The notes under the pieces were generated by a model, which did not search any database, had not been told where the DNA came from, and saw only the letters and a list, made by a program, of their open reading frames with translations. 45,705 nucleotides of DNA from Chara braunii. Taxonomy: Eukaryota > Streptophyta > Charophyceae > Charales > Characeae. The translations under genes and the position numbers were made by a program. How positions within the stretch are numbered: the first letter of the stretch is position 1; every line of letters starts with the position of its first letter. Of the stretch, positions 20,590 through 31,912 are shown in pieces. The DNA lies in assembly GCA_003427395.1 (NCBI GenBank), contig BFEA01000313.1:110087-155791 (forward strand), given 5' to 3'.

Positions 20590-20760
20590 CGATATTGAAT
20601 GGCTGAAGGAATATATCGTGAGGGGTTACCCCATACAATATTGAATGGTTGAAGGAATATATCGTGAGGTGTTACCCCGTACGATATTGAATGGTTGAAG
20701 GAATATATCGTGAGGTGTTACCCCGTACGATATTGAATGGCTGAAGGACATGCCGTTCAA
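20590..20760. repeat. ~48-bp tandem repeat
   Basis: Units of the form 'gatattgaatggttgaagga' plus 'atatatcgtgaggtgttacc' are repeated about three and a half times (from about 20,590, 20,637, 20,684 and 20,732). Copy 1 of the large repeat lacks this, so it expanded after the copies separated. Confidence 0.8.
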
Positions 20761-21699
20761 CCCTCGCGACATTTCCGCCTTAATGGTAGGGTCCCTCGAC
20801 GGGCAATGCAAATAGGCTCTGTGCGAGGGGGAGTCCCTCCCCTGCAGAGCCTAGGGCTTGGGATGTCCTGGACAAGGACCTTGAATCCCGGCCTAGGACC
20901 AATATCCGACTAAGAGACTCCCAAGAAGCAAAACAAATAAAAAGGAAGGGTCTTCCCTATGCCTCTCAGCCTTAACCTCTAAGTAGGCTTTTAGTACGGG
21001 GCCCCTTAGCTTATGCAGGCATTCACCCCAAGTACACCCATGTATACATATATAAAGGGGTAAGTATGTGACGATCACTTCTCACAGTCTCAGTGGGGGT
21101 TCCTCACAACCATACGTATACGTGTGATCGTAGGCAGTCAAATCCAGGATCTAAGCCACAACACATACCTGCAATCACATCAAAGAGTCAAGCAACAGTC
21201 CACGCACTAGACGGAGTCAACCCCAACCAATCTCTGCACTCATACCCCTCGTTTTAGACTGCAAGCCCCAACCTCCGGTCCAACCAATGTTAATTACATA
21301 CTTGGCACCTTTGTTAAATGACCATTCAATAAAAGTCCGGGTGAAACCTTAATGAAACAATGAAATCACCAGGACTAAAGTCTTTTAGGTTGAGTGTGGA
21401 GGGTGAGTTGGAATTGAGTCGTAGACCGACGAATCGGCAACCGATCTGTTATCAGTGATAACAGAAGATGATCCTCAAGGGATCAAGTTGAATCTAGTCC
21501 TGGACTTGAACCAGACGATCAAGAGGGTATGTAACACATGAGAGGTCAATGCCCCAAGCTGAACCTATAAGCTCATGGAGGACTGTCTCCATATCGTGAT
21601 CTTACCCAAATCATCCTAGTTAACTATGTTTGAGCCTACCTCTAAGCAATATGGCAAAATCTCCCCCATTCTGAGTGGACTATCAAAATCGTCACCTGT

Positions 21700-22290
21700 C
21701 AAAATATAATCGATCTCTTTTAAACTAAGAAAATTTCAGCAGCGCTTCCCGTAGGAAAAATGTCTTTCCAAAATTTATATAAGTCCAAATGTGAAAGCAA
21801 AAATAAACTTTGATTCTGGAAAGTCCAATTTTGTCTAACTCTCTAAATTAGTAAAAATTTGGGCACCACTCTCTTTAGAATGGGAGGCTTCTCAGATTTA
21901 TACTAAGTCAGGTATGAACTTCAAAAGACACTTGAGTTCAATTTTAGACAAGATTTAACTAACTCCTTAGTTTTGCAGAAATTTTGGCAGCACTCCCTCT
22001 AGAAAAGTGTTATTCCAAAATTTATACAAGGCTAAGTCCAAAAGTTGAAAGTAACTTTGACTTTGAAAGTCTAATTTCGTCTAACTCCCTGAATTAGCAA
22101 AAATTTTGGCAGCACTTCCTTTAGAAAGGGAGACTTCCCAGATTTTTACTAAGTCGGATATAAGAAAAGACAAGTTGAACTTTTAACAAGTCAAAATTTG
22201 AGTAACTTCTTGGATTTGTAGAAATTTCGGCAGCGCTTCCCGTAGAGAAAGTAGATTGCCAAGATTTATACAAAGCCAAGTATAAGAAAA
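21700..22290 (-). repeat. ~120-bp tandem repeats, copy 2 (5 units)
   Basis: Five diverged units each carry 'aaattt(t)ggcagc.cttcc' then 'ccaaaatttatac' then 'tctaactcc' (reverse of the copy 1 units). Copy 1 has three, so the array has changed in number. Confidence 0.7.
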
Positions 22291-22579
22291 GATCTCAGAA
22301 AATGCAAGAATTGACCTAAGTAAAAAAAACTTAAAAAAGTTATTACAAAAAATGCAGGAATTGACACTAACTCATATGGCTCTAACACGTGGCGAGCAAC
22401 TAAAGCAACTACCTATCAACCTGAAACTCAGACTAAGTAGTGGCCTCACTCAGTCACATGTAAGCCAGACCACAAAGGTAAGTACTCTCACCAGTCCCAA
22501 GTTAATCCGAACAAACAATAGTTCATGATCTCTCTATGATTTTAACCATTTATACCTAGCTTACATAGGGCATAGGTAA

Positions 22580-23515
22580 GGCCGCCTGAACTTACAAAGC
22601 GCGCCCAACTTAGCCAGGCCTAAAGTCAGAATACCTAAACTTATAGAGCGTTCTGACTTGGCCAAGTATACACAAATAGAGGGCACTACTTTTTTCTTCT
22701 TTGGGCACATGACCAGACCATTCTAGTCGCCCTGAACTATTTAAAGTATCCAAGTTATATATACTTTTCTTCACCTTCATCTTCTAAGGCTGCATATGAC
22801 TGAACTAACTTAAGTTCAGTCTGCCCCAGTTTACCACCAGTTTTATTCTTAGTTATACTCTCTTCAAGTTGTGATACGGCTATAGTCAGACCACCTAAAT
22901 TTATAGAACAGTCCGATTAGCTCATTCTTAGATAAAATAGTAGTAAAGTATAGCCAAGTTATAACCATTGGATTCCAGCATGTGCGAGGCTTTGAGCCAG
23001 ACCCCCTGAACTTACAGAAGGGTCTAGCTCTCTGTCAATTTTCATTCCTCTCTGAATCATCATGTGTGTGGCATCGAGTGAGACCCCCTGAACTTACAGA
23101 AGGATCTGCCCCTTTGCCAAGGTTATTTCTTCAGAATAAAAAGCAGGAAGAGGCTGAGCCACCTAAACTTATAGAACAACTCAGACCTTCTCGTTTCAGA
23201 AACCAAAGAAAGAGATGAAACCCCAGTGAAAACAAGACAACCCAAGGTACCAAAACTTATTGAATGCCCCAAATCCCTGAAAATCAAGCACAATCAGACC
23301 CTTCACAAGTCAGAGCAGTCAGGCCACCTGAACTTACAGAACAGACTGACCCTCCATGCAAGCCATAACACTGGGTCTCCCCAAACTTACGGGGACATCC
23401 CAGCCTCCAGAGCAATCAGACCCCCTAAACTTATAGAAGGGTCTGACGCTCCATGCATACCAAAATAAACAAAGCACTGGTTCTCCCCAAACTTATGGGG
23501 ACTTCCCAGCCTTAA
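22580..23515 (-). repeat. Class 1 hairpin array, copy 2 (about 11 units)
   Basis: Modules on the + strand contain 'cctgaacttacaga' or 'cctaaacttatagaa', the complement of the copy 1 core. Stems vary but pair: AAGTCAGAA/TTCTGACTT (22,623-22,631 with 22,651-22,659, perfect), GAGCCAGACCC/GGGTCTAGCTC (22,994-23,004 with 23,020-23,030, one mismatch) and TCAGACCC/GGGTCTGA (23,416-23,423 with 23,439-23,446, perfect). Inner stems covary too: CCCC..GGGG where others have CTA..TAG or CTG..CAG around the constant TAAGTT. Confidence 0.75.
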
Positions 23516-25820
23516 TGACCCAGTCAACCTTCAAGCAAAACAGCCCTCTATCCTGCCTTTCCCCAGATGCATTTCTTTTCAGCAATCTGAATTCACATAA
23601 TCAAATAAAGTTTAAAACTGAAACTTAACAATCATTCTTTTACTTAGTCTGGTTCAGTCTCCTGAAAGTCAAACCAAAAAATAGAGTAGAGTTGCACATC
23701 ATATATTCAGTCAGCGATGCAATGGGTGATACAGGTAGGGGCTATAGCTTGGGTGTATAGAGGGAAGAGTCAATTCTCTGCCTCCAGAACTCCTCCTGAG
23801 TTCCGGCAGAGCTCCCGCAATCGGTGGGGCAACCTTCCACAAAGGCCATGGCGCGGATTACAGGTTGCAATCCCGCCTGCCGCCTTCCTCTCAGCACCAA
23901 GAGACTAGACTTAGAGTAAGAAAGGCAGAAGAAGAAATATTTTCAGACTCTCAGATCCGAGGAGGGTGCTATCAGACTCGCAGGAGAGGGCCTTGGTACC
24001 TTCAGCGCCTGAGGGCCCCGCAATGGCAGCCAACGTGACAACTTGGTCAAACTGGAGATAACTGCCAAGCTCAAACCCCCCCCGGCGACCTCTTCCCCGG
24101 TTCCGTCACTCTTCTACGTCCAAGTGGCCGCTACTCATCAGGCTGCAGCAGATAGTCCATACTTGGCCAGCGAACACAGCCGCTACACATGGTCAACAAC
24201 AATAGCCTGTGTGCAGCTCGCAGCCATAATCACAGTAAGCAGCAGCTCTGCGCAACCAGCAAACAGCCGCAACACGCAGCAGCCTCGCCCCTCACCAGTC
24301 TCTCACCCACACTGCAACTCGGTCTGCTATCTAAGAAAAGTGGCACCCAGGCCCAACAAATAGACAACAGCCACTATTCACAGTAACTAGCCGTAGCATG
24401 CCGCTGCCAACAGTTGGCAGTAGCCGTTGTCAGCCCTTTCTCCGCGGCCCAGGCCACTTCCCCCGTACTATGCCTTACTCCCCAGACGAGGTAGTAGTCA
24501 CCCGGTCTCGGAGCAGCTGTAGTCAACAGTCCAGCAAAACACAGTACCTATAGACTGATGGGGGCACAATCTGCTTATTACCCAAACGGCCTGCTCATCA
24601 ATCCAAGGGATACTGCCTGATCATGACGTGCAGACATAGTGACACAAAGTGGTGCTTTAGCAGCCTCGTCTGCCAGTCGAGCTCAACATCATTTTGACGA
24701 TAATAGTAACAGTGCCTGTTCAACAACTGGTGGTGGGCACTCAGCAACTCCTTACTTCAACAAGCAAAACTCGGTAGCCTCTAACCCACAGTCAACAGTA
24801 CCACCACGTCATCTGCTGATCACAATGCCGATCCGCTAACCAACAAGAGCGTCGACGATAGACGCGGACCAAAACAACTTATGGAAACGCAGCAAAGCCC
24901 GACTCCTCGGATCGCAGGCAAGCCCTGCTCCCTGTGGCAGGCCCCACACTGATTTCACAGGCAGGATGAGCGAAATCGTACGAACCCACAACTAGAACCG
25001 CGCCAGGTACATCACCACTTCCGGAGACAACTCTCTTATACCCGACTCACAACCTCCCAACTGGCGAGTCCGTGCAGTAACTCTCGAATTCGGCTTCACC
25101 GTCAGACTCGCCCACCTTCAAAGACCCCACACCACAATCTGGCCCACTAGGAATGACTTAGCCAAGGAACAACCGAATAGCTCCGAGATTCTCGCCCTCC
25201 GCCCGCGCTCCGATTTATGATACGTCTTTCGTTCAAACGTGAGCAGGTGCCGTCAGTCCCGGTTCGAGGTGGACGCTCGCCCGTCCCCACCGCACCTTGG
25301 CAAGCGCTCGTACATGGTCGCTCCCATGGTCAGGTTCACTCGAGATCGCAGGGCGACTACCTCCTCTTGATAAGGCACTATGACAGGCGCTCCAGGTAAG
25401 TTTCCGCCCCTGCGACCAGGCTCACGCTCCACCCCTCGTCGTTTCGAGCAGGATCGAAGTGAATCTTCCCTTATACGTGGGAAGATACATAGTTATTCTT
25501 TCCAGGCGAAAAACAGCAGCGGTTGTTACCGCGCAGCCCCCACAACTTACACTCCCTACTCTAACCCACTATCACTAAAGCCAACATCACCATCACACTC
25601 GCGCCACCCGAAAAACCCCTACGCCGACGCTCAGTTCACCAGATTTCACCCCGAACCGGGTAAGAATCCGATCCTTCTCCCCCCACTTTTACTCTTCCCG
25701 CCAATGCCGCCATATCCTGCACAACACCTATCCCTGACAACACGAAGACCAATCCCTCTCTCCTAGATTCGACCTCACCATTGGCTTCGCCTCGACCGAA
25801 AACCCCCGAATGGTTACCCC

Positions 25821-25851
25821 TTCGCCCGATCCCAGAGAGAATCGGTCGGTG
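25821..25851. repeat. Possible class 2 hairpin in copy 2
   Basis: CGCCCGAT and ATCGGTCGG pair with one mismatch across 'cccagagaga', at the place expected from the class 2 hairpins of copies 1, 3 and 4. Confidence 0.4.
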
Positions 25852-26311
25852 CTTCACAGTCTCCCTACCCGCCATCTCCCATCCTTACTGCGCACACACC
25901 CCGCAGCGCTCCTGGGTCAGGTTCGTTCGCTATCCGCCTTCGTCCTCATCGCCTCTGCTGACCGCCAGTACCAGCTCGATTAGCAAAGCCCCTACGCAGC
26001 GCTCGATCGAAACAAAAAAAAGAAATCCCGAAACTGCCCAAACAGCCAAGCCCCGGCGTCCAGGGCTTCTCCCGATCGCATCCGGACGCGATTCCGGCCC
26101 AGATTCATTTACCCATTTCGCTCTCCATCTTCCTCCGCTCCTTCTATGCCTTCGCTCTCGTCACTCCCTTCTCCCCTCTGTATTGCTCCCAACGTAGTCC
26201 TCCGCACACCGCTCCTTAGCGGTCACTCTGACACCGAAATGGAAAGGCCGGCAGTACAACCAGTACGTAGGAGAGAGAAAGCAAAAGCAGAATACCTGCC
26301 CCTACTTTCTA

Positions 26312-26391
26312 CTTATACGCGTCAACCCCATGCCCGAGGTCAAGCTGATCTCCCCTATATTGTTCCAATTCTAAAGGACGTCCCGAAGGAC
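26312..26391 (-). pseudogene. U6-like sequence, decayed (copy 2, a)
   Basis: On the minus strand it begins GTCCTTCGGGACGTCC, then 'tagaattggaacaatatagg', 'agatcagcttgacc' and 'gttgacgcgtataag'. This is U6 order throughout but with many substitutions (ACAGAGA is lost). The 5' hairpin is intact. No promoter or terminator is seen. Confidence 0.7.
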
Positions 26392-26520
26392 TCTTCCCAA
26401 CTGCAGTCGCCTTGCGGCGTTTTCAAAGGCCGCTCGGCCCCCCCCCTTTTTCTTAGCTTTTCCGCCCGCACCTGTTCCCCTTTCTTGGTCCGGGTTCATT
26501 CCCAGACTTGCGAGTGCTAG

Positions 26521-26590
26521 GTGTGGTGGCCAAGCTGGCCACGCCAACTCTCTCCGTGTCGCCCCAACTTTAACTGATGTCCCGAAAGAC
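26521..26590 (-). pseudogene. U6-like sequence, strongly decayed (copy 2, b)
   Basis: On the minus strand it reads GTCTTTCGGGACATCAG, 'ttaaagttggggcgacacgg', 'agagagttggcgtggcc'. It aligns base for base with U6 through AGCATGGCC, but about a third of positions differ. It lies 130 bases upstream of copy a in the same orientation, so the U6-like unit is doubled here. Confidence 0.6.
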
Positions 26591-26657
26591 AGAGCCCGGG
26601 TCGTCGGGTCAACGGATGACTCAAAGTACTTGGATTTACTCCCCACCCGAGTTCCGC

Positions 26658-26729
26658 CGCCTGAATTCGAACACGGGTCTGTACCCCAACAGCTCATGGG
26701 GGTACCCGGCGTACCCACGGTACCACGTT
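26658..26729 (-). repeat. tRNA-like (box A/box B) remnant
   Basis: The minus strand has 'gggtacgccgggtac', 'catgagctgttggggtacag' and 'gtgttcgaattc'. It matches the arrangement of the remnant upstream of U6 in copy 4 (40,276-40,342): tRNA-like part, then U6-like part. Confidence 0.4.
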
Positions 26730-27697
26730 CCAAGATGACACGGGACGTGGTCGAGAATTCTTTAATTTTTAGAGTTTAAAATGGGGGCATATATAAAAAC
26801 TACAGCCTAGGCACGGTCACGGAAGCGGTTTGTATTAGCCTCTCTGGCAAACCCGCGCAAATACCCCGCACTCCCCTTCTGCCCTGCCGCCACCTCGCGT
26901 CCCAAGACAAAATGCGATAAAAGGGACCAAAAATAAATAACACGAAAATAAAACAGAGCTACATAGTATTGTCGGGGAACAACGGGGCTGCTGGCACCTC
27001 ACCAGTCCCGCAGATCGGGCCCGCCGCCCCGCCCGTTAACAAAACCGAAGGGGGGGGATAGCCCGATGGCCCTCAACCCCGTCGGTTCCCTTCTCGATGC
27101 TCCTATGCAGCTGCGTCGACGCCCGCCGGCCTCGATCCCCGGACCTCCGTAGTGTCAACCCAAAGTCGTAACCTATAGGGCTAAGCCCAAGCCTGGTTCC
27201 AGTGGGCTCGAATCTCCTAATGAAGACGTAGCGCACGGCCTAAGGGTCCAAGGAAACACCCTATGTCACTTCCCGGCCCACACTCGCACAGAAGACCACC
27301 CGCAAACTCACGTCGGCCTACCGGCCTTGCTGCGGCTGCCCGTCCCTAGCCAAATCCATCAGGTCCCATCATCTACATTCCACGTAGGTCCATACAGGCT
27401 CATTGAACCGTCCACCGTACCACGCGGAACTAGAGAAGAGAGCGCCCATAGGTTAGTCAGTATAATCAAAACAAACAATTTGTTATAATGAAGCACGCCG
27501 ACCAGTATCCCCGCCACGTCCTCCATTGAGATCAAAGAGGGAAAAATCACGCGCGTCCCAAACCTGCGCGCCCACACACTCTCTAATCCTAGATGTTACC
27601 GTCGAATCTTTAGCCAGCGAACCCCTGCGACTCGCGGGGTTTTCCCATTAATTATGAATCGAACCATTCCTTTGTCAACTACAAAAACCCAGTGCGA

Positions 27698-27715
27698 GTA
27701 CCCTTGTAAGGGTAT
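27698..27715. repeat. 18-bp near-palindrome at element start (copy 2)
   Basis: GTACCCTTGTAAGGGTAT, the counterpart of 5,194-5,211, sits 11 bases inside the right terminus of the inverted copy. Confidence 0.75.
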
Positions 27716-27927
27716 TCGCACCGACAACGGCTACCTAGTTGCCACCTCTGACTCACGCCGAACACTGGTACAAATAAGAGGCGGTGAAGAGACGATACAG
27801 TCTCAGCTAGAGTTTTCTAATAGCACAACTTTAAGTGCAACTCATTTAACAAGGCAACATCAAACACCGCAAGCTCGATTACTAGGCACTGAGCATACGA
27901 AACAAACAACCGGAGACTGCTCACCGA

Positions 27928-28178
27928 TTAGGAACACTTGACAAAGCCCCTGGTGAACGAGGCCTGAGCACTTCTATTATTTTCAGACTTCACCATGGCC
28001 TGCCCAAACATTCCTAGGGATGAGTGAGTACCGGACTGCTTTCCATCATGCCCATAGAGGTATATGACGTACTCAACACTTTCTTGGGTCCTCACTAGTT
28101 TTAGTGCATGTGCAAACTTCCATATGCAGATAAAGTTATCAGACCAATACAAGGAGGTTGTTCTCTTCTGAGAAGCTC
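27928..28178 (-). pseudogene. Unrecognised family, X-type segment (X2)
   Basis: The frame from about 28,178 reads 'DNFICIWKFAHALKLVRTQE', 'SVEYVIYLYGHDGKQSGTHS', 'LGMFGQAMVKSENN' and ends in TAA at 27,928-27,930. It is clearly homologous to the segment at 18,383-18,589, 8 kb away across the inserted large repeat. The next family segment (N-type) that would follow on this strand is missing, and the insertion border is only 200 bases away. The function is unknown. Confidence 0.5.
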
Positions 28179-28199
28179 AACGTTGACCTTTACACAGGT

Positions 28200-31150
28200 C
28201 CGCTCGTACCGATGCACAAAGATAATCAGCAAATGCTCCTCTCATCCACCCGTTTTCCATTCAAGAACACACACAGATGGATACTTTACTAGTCACCGTC
28301 GAGTATGTACTTGACCAGAAGGTAAGCAATTTTTCTGAGATTTACCCTCTTCCCCATTCATCAATCAAAAGGCAGGGCATCGATTTCTACTCTCTTCAAT
28401 CAGGTGGAACAGCCAACCGAGCACTCTATTGGCCCCATTACGTGTATCAGGACACAGAAACATGCAACAGAATATAGGACGAGGGAGTTACCATTAGCGC
28501 CCCCATGGAGAGTGACAACTCATGGATACTCAGCACACCGAGGTTTTGTAATCATCATCCTCACTTCTAGCATGCCACTAACTTTTCACCACACCCAAGG
28601 AAAACGACAAGGCGCCACATACAGACCTTTTCCAAGGCTCCTGACATACAGTCTAATTAGTAATCCCCTTAGTCCATAACTCTTCGCTTCCCTAACAACG
28701 TTCAGAATAACTCAAAGAAAATTAACCCATTCCTTATCACAAGGTCGTCCCATCAAGTGGGGCTCAGAGCTCATAGAAACTCCACTAACACCCACAGTCC
28801 ACATTGAATGCTTTTCATTTTCCTGCCAAATCAAAACTTATTTACCCTGCAAGACAACTATCGAATTCCCTCACCATCGCTCTTTTAGAATTGCTCATTA
28901 GCTAATTATTCCCCTGGAGAATACCTGAGATCATGGGTCAACCCTTAACTCGAACCATGTAGCGAAACGATATACAATACGCACATTGGAACCGAGGTAT
29001 GCTCATAGACCCTCGTACTTGTCCCTTATTGAAGGTTGATACTCATCATTCACTCAATGCAGGTCCAGTTAGCAGCCCCTGTTCTCAACAAATAACCCGT
29101 GCAAAAGAGATAGCATCCCTCAAGATCGCTTCTCATTCTGTGCGCCCACTAACAACTGCTCCCTAAGGCGTCTCCAGGCAACTTAGTCCAAGGTAAGGGA
29201 CGCACGACCTACACGACACCGACTAAGTGGATGGGCGCAGATGAACCTAGTCAAATAAAAAGGCGCATTAGTATCGACTTTTCCCAGAGGCTGTGTATTC
29301 CCCAGTCTGTCTCTCGTTGAGAGTCAACCCTTACTGTATTTACAAGGCTTGCCTCAACTCGCAACCCCCAACTCACAGAGTCGAACCCAGTTGAACTATA
29401 AACTGTCACAATCAACCAGTGACGTCAACAATAATAGAAATGACTTCGTCGACTGTAAGTCTTCTTCTCATCTTCTTTTCCCCCTTGGTCATGTATGTCA
29501 AACCACACCACGATCACCCACATTGTAGGCTAGGTACCGTAAGACAAGTAAAACAACAACTTGCAAAACGCTGACAACAAGAAAGTCCAAGTTACCAGAG
29601 TTTCGCCGAGGGTGATCTTGAACATGGTCAGTGCCCGAACAATGATCCAACGGAAAATGGGAGGTGTAAAACACGCTAGCTCGGCACCACCCGCCCTCGA
29701 GACATCGTCGGGCTACCGAGACCCGAGCGTACGAGTACGCGGCGTCCATTGCATAACCTGAGCTGGCGGCTCAGGCGAGGAGTCGAATGGAGAGATCGCC
29801 AGTCGTCATCCTTTCCAACGAAGGGGAAATAGACTGCATGCTCCTCTGCTCGTCACAAGAAACCGACCCCTGTTAACTGCGCTGCAGCCAGAGCAAGAGG
29901 AACAAAGTTAGCAACATCACCTTCGGGTATCTTTCGTGCGCCCTCACGACAGCCCCTCACCTTCGCTGAGTCTCCCGGAGTCCAACCTTCAGTTCCTTTT
30001 ATTTTCTCCCACATACACGCAACAGTTTTGCACCACTTCCGCCACCTGCAACCCGTAAGGCATCAGCACGACTCGCTTCTGCACATAGGCGTCACACACG
30101 TCGCACCTTCTCTTCTTCTTGGCTAAACCAACACGTGTCGTGCTCACTTGATATGACAGATGTCAAACGAGAATCACACGAGCAACCCTCACTCTCGTGG
30201 TTGTAACTACTTTTCGTCCCTGGTCTAGCTGTCGGGGCCCTTTCAGTTGAGCGTCAGAACCGACTTAACATCTCGCTGATCACATACTAGCCAGCCTAGG
30301 CATGCAGACGGAATTTTTCGCTCAGAGAAGCGAATGTCCAACCCTTAGCGCGTTACACTGATTAGGTAGGTGTCGTCAATCCATCCCCTGGGTGACATCG
30401 TCACACGCGTCACCGTCTCTTGTATCCGCTTAGTCCCCTCTCTTCTGACGCCGTCGTTAGTTGGCCTCGAGGCCACTCTCTACTGGTTCCACTGGCGGAT
30501 GGTCCCGCCTCCACTGGTCCAGTCCGTGCCAGGACTGGGTCACGGCCTCCAGGTCACTCGCGTCGCTTTCCGCCTCTTTGATCTCGCCCGTGACCCCGTC
30601 CCTCCTACACCTTCTCTCTGCGCAGTCTTTGGCCTCCGTAATCGCTAACTGCAGACTCTAGTCTGCCCTCATTTCCTCCTCCTTCCCCCTTCAACGTTAA
30701 TCGTTAGCTTTGCTTCCTGCCTACCGTGGCTATAGTCCAGGATGGCGGGCATAGTAGGCCCGTCCCCAGACATCCTCTTCCATCTCCAGAGGGATTGGAG
30801 GCATCTTGGCCTGTAGCCATATAGTTCGTTGCTACGCACCATGGCCGCCCCCTTTTCAGTTGGTTAACAGAGAGACTGTTAACGGGGGCCCAAATATTCG
30901 CCGTTTTCGTTGGCAATTGCGGTGCGAATTTCATCAAAAAAACAAACGCTATGAGAGCATAGTGCAAACATAAAAAAAGGAGACAGGCCAAAAAGAACGA
31001 AAAAAAAAACAGAAAAACACTATGAAACCCTAACACAAAGACACTATCCGAGTCAAAATGAAGCGTCCAACGAATTCAACAAAATGCCAACTTTTTCATT
31101 ATTGATCCAAACATGTCAAAACTACACACATGACGTACCCTAAAGCACAT
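28200..31150. other. Anonymous stretch, no gene supported
   Basis: The + strand is C/A-rich. The minus strand at 28,390-28,580 has a short protein-like frame with TGA stops that may be another decayed family piece, but I could not align it. No RNA-like motif or element border is visible. Confidence 0.4.
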
Positions 31151-31159
31151 ATATATCAC

Positions 31160-31185
31160 ACAAAAAAAAAAAAAAAAAAAAAAAC
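31160..31185. repeat. Poly(A) tract
   Basis: About two dozen A residues, with a B-box-like 'gggttcgcatccc' some 100 bases downstream. It may mark the tail of a retroposon, but no duplicated flanks are evident. Confidence 0.6.
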
Positions 31186-31506
31186 TTTAAAAAAGGAAAA
31201 AAACGGCACAATATGACAGTTTCAGTGCAATTCGGTGCAAAATTAGTCGAAAATAACACCCCTGGTTAACCACGTGTGGGTTCGCATCCCAATACCAAGC
31301 TGCGGGGCCTAAGATAGTACTCGGCGCAAGCTCACATGAGCAGGGCTCCCCCGTGCTCACAGCGCCCACTGAGCGCTACAGAAGTGATCGCCCTCTACTC
31401 CCCTTTTTCTCTCGCTTTATAGGATAGCCGCTGACTATTTTCCTCTCACCCCACGCTCTAAACGAGAGCTTGAGTTAGACTTTCTCATAATTTTTTTTTT
31501 ACATTA

Positions 31507-31573
31507 AAATTTTCTAAAGTTTAAATTTTCCAGAGCAGTTTGAATTTTCTAAAGTTTAAATTTTCCAGAGCAG
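31507..31573. repeat. Tandem duplication, ~35 bp, 2 units
   Basis: 'aaagtttaaattttccagag' occurs twice in direct repeat with its 'aattttct' lead. The rest of the flanks differ. Confidence 0.85.
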
Positions 31574-31841
31574 AGATCCAGAGGACGCGGGAGGCCAGAA
31601 CCCAACGGCCATCACATAGCTATAGTCGATCCCTGACCCTCGCAATAGGACAGCTGGCCGAGAGAGGTGGTCCCATAATGGGATCCCGATAGTCGCTCTT
31701 CCCTCTTCAAAACCAGCAGTCGGTCTACCACCTTCGGGTGCCCGTGTCTGATGGTAAGGAGGAGGCCTATGACCTTCCATGGGGGTGATAAGCCTCCTAC
31801 CGATGCGGCCGCGGGTCGCCCCTCTTTTGGGGTCCTACCAC

Positions 31842-31912
31842 GCATAGCTCAGTCGGACAGATCTGGCGCAGGGAAACAAGCGAAGAGTCGGGCAAGTCTG
31901 AACCATCAGACG
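31842..31912 (+). repeat. tRNA-like (box A) remnant
   Basis: 'gcatagctcagtcggacag' is a good tRNA D-arm/box A. A poor box B-like 'agtctgaacc' follows at about the right distance. The rest does not fold as a cloverleaf, so a SINE head or tRNA relic is likely. Confidence 0.4.

Larger units (their letters stand above)
19338..27726 (-). mobile_element. Large non-coding repeat, copy 2 (inverted), with TIRs and 4-bp TSD
   Basis: The left end reads TGTCGAGCGCATCGG. The right end, on the minus strand, reads TGTCGGTGCGAATACC, so short inverted ends TGTCG..GCG.AT are present. The flanks give ACGG on both sides (AACGG before, ACGGC after). It carries the same blocks as copy 1 in inverse order: conserved tail at 19,338-20,330, ~120-bp units, hairpin array, the block at 23,720-24,030, U6-like segments and the near-palindrome. 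No protein is seen. A TGTCGGGG motif at 26,970 might suggest an internal LTR border, but nothing like it recurs at the other end. It is inserted in a region carrying the unrecognised protein family, whose X-type segments lie on both sides. Confidence 0.75.

Noticed and set aside
26970-27726. A 757-bp stretch with TGTCGG...CCGACA ends, looking like an LTR
   Set aside because: No second copy lies at the other end of copy 2 and no primer-binding site follows. The outer TGTCG ends with ACGG flanks explain the element better.
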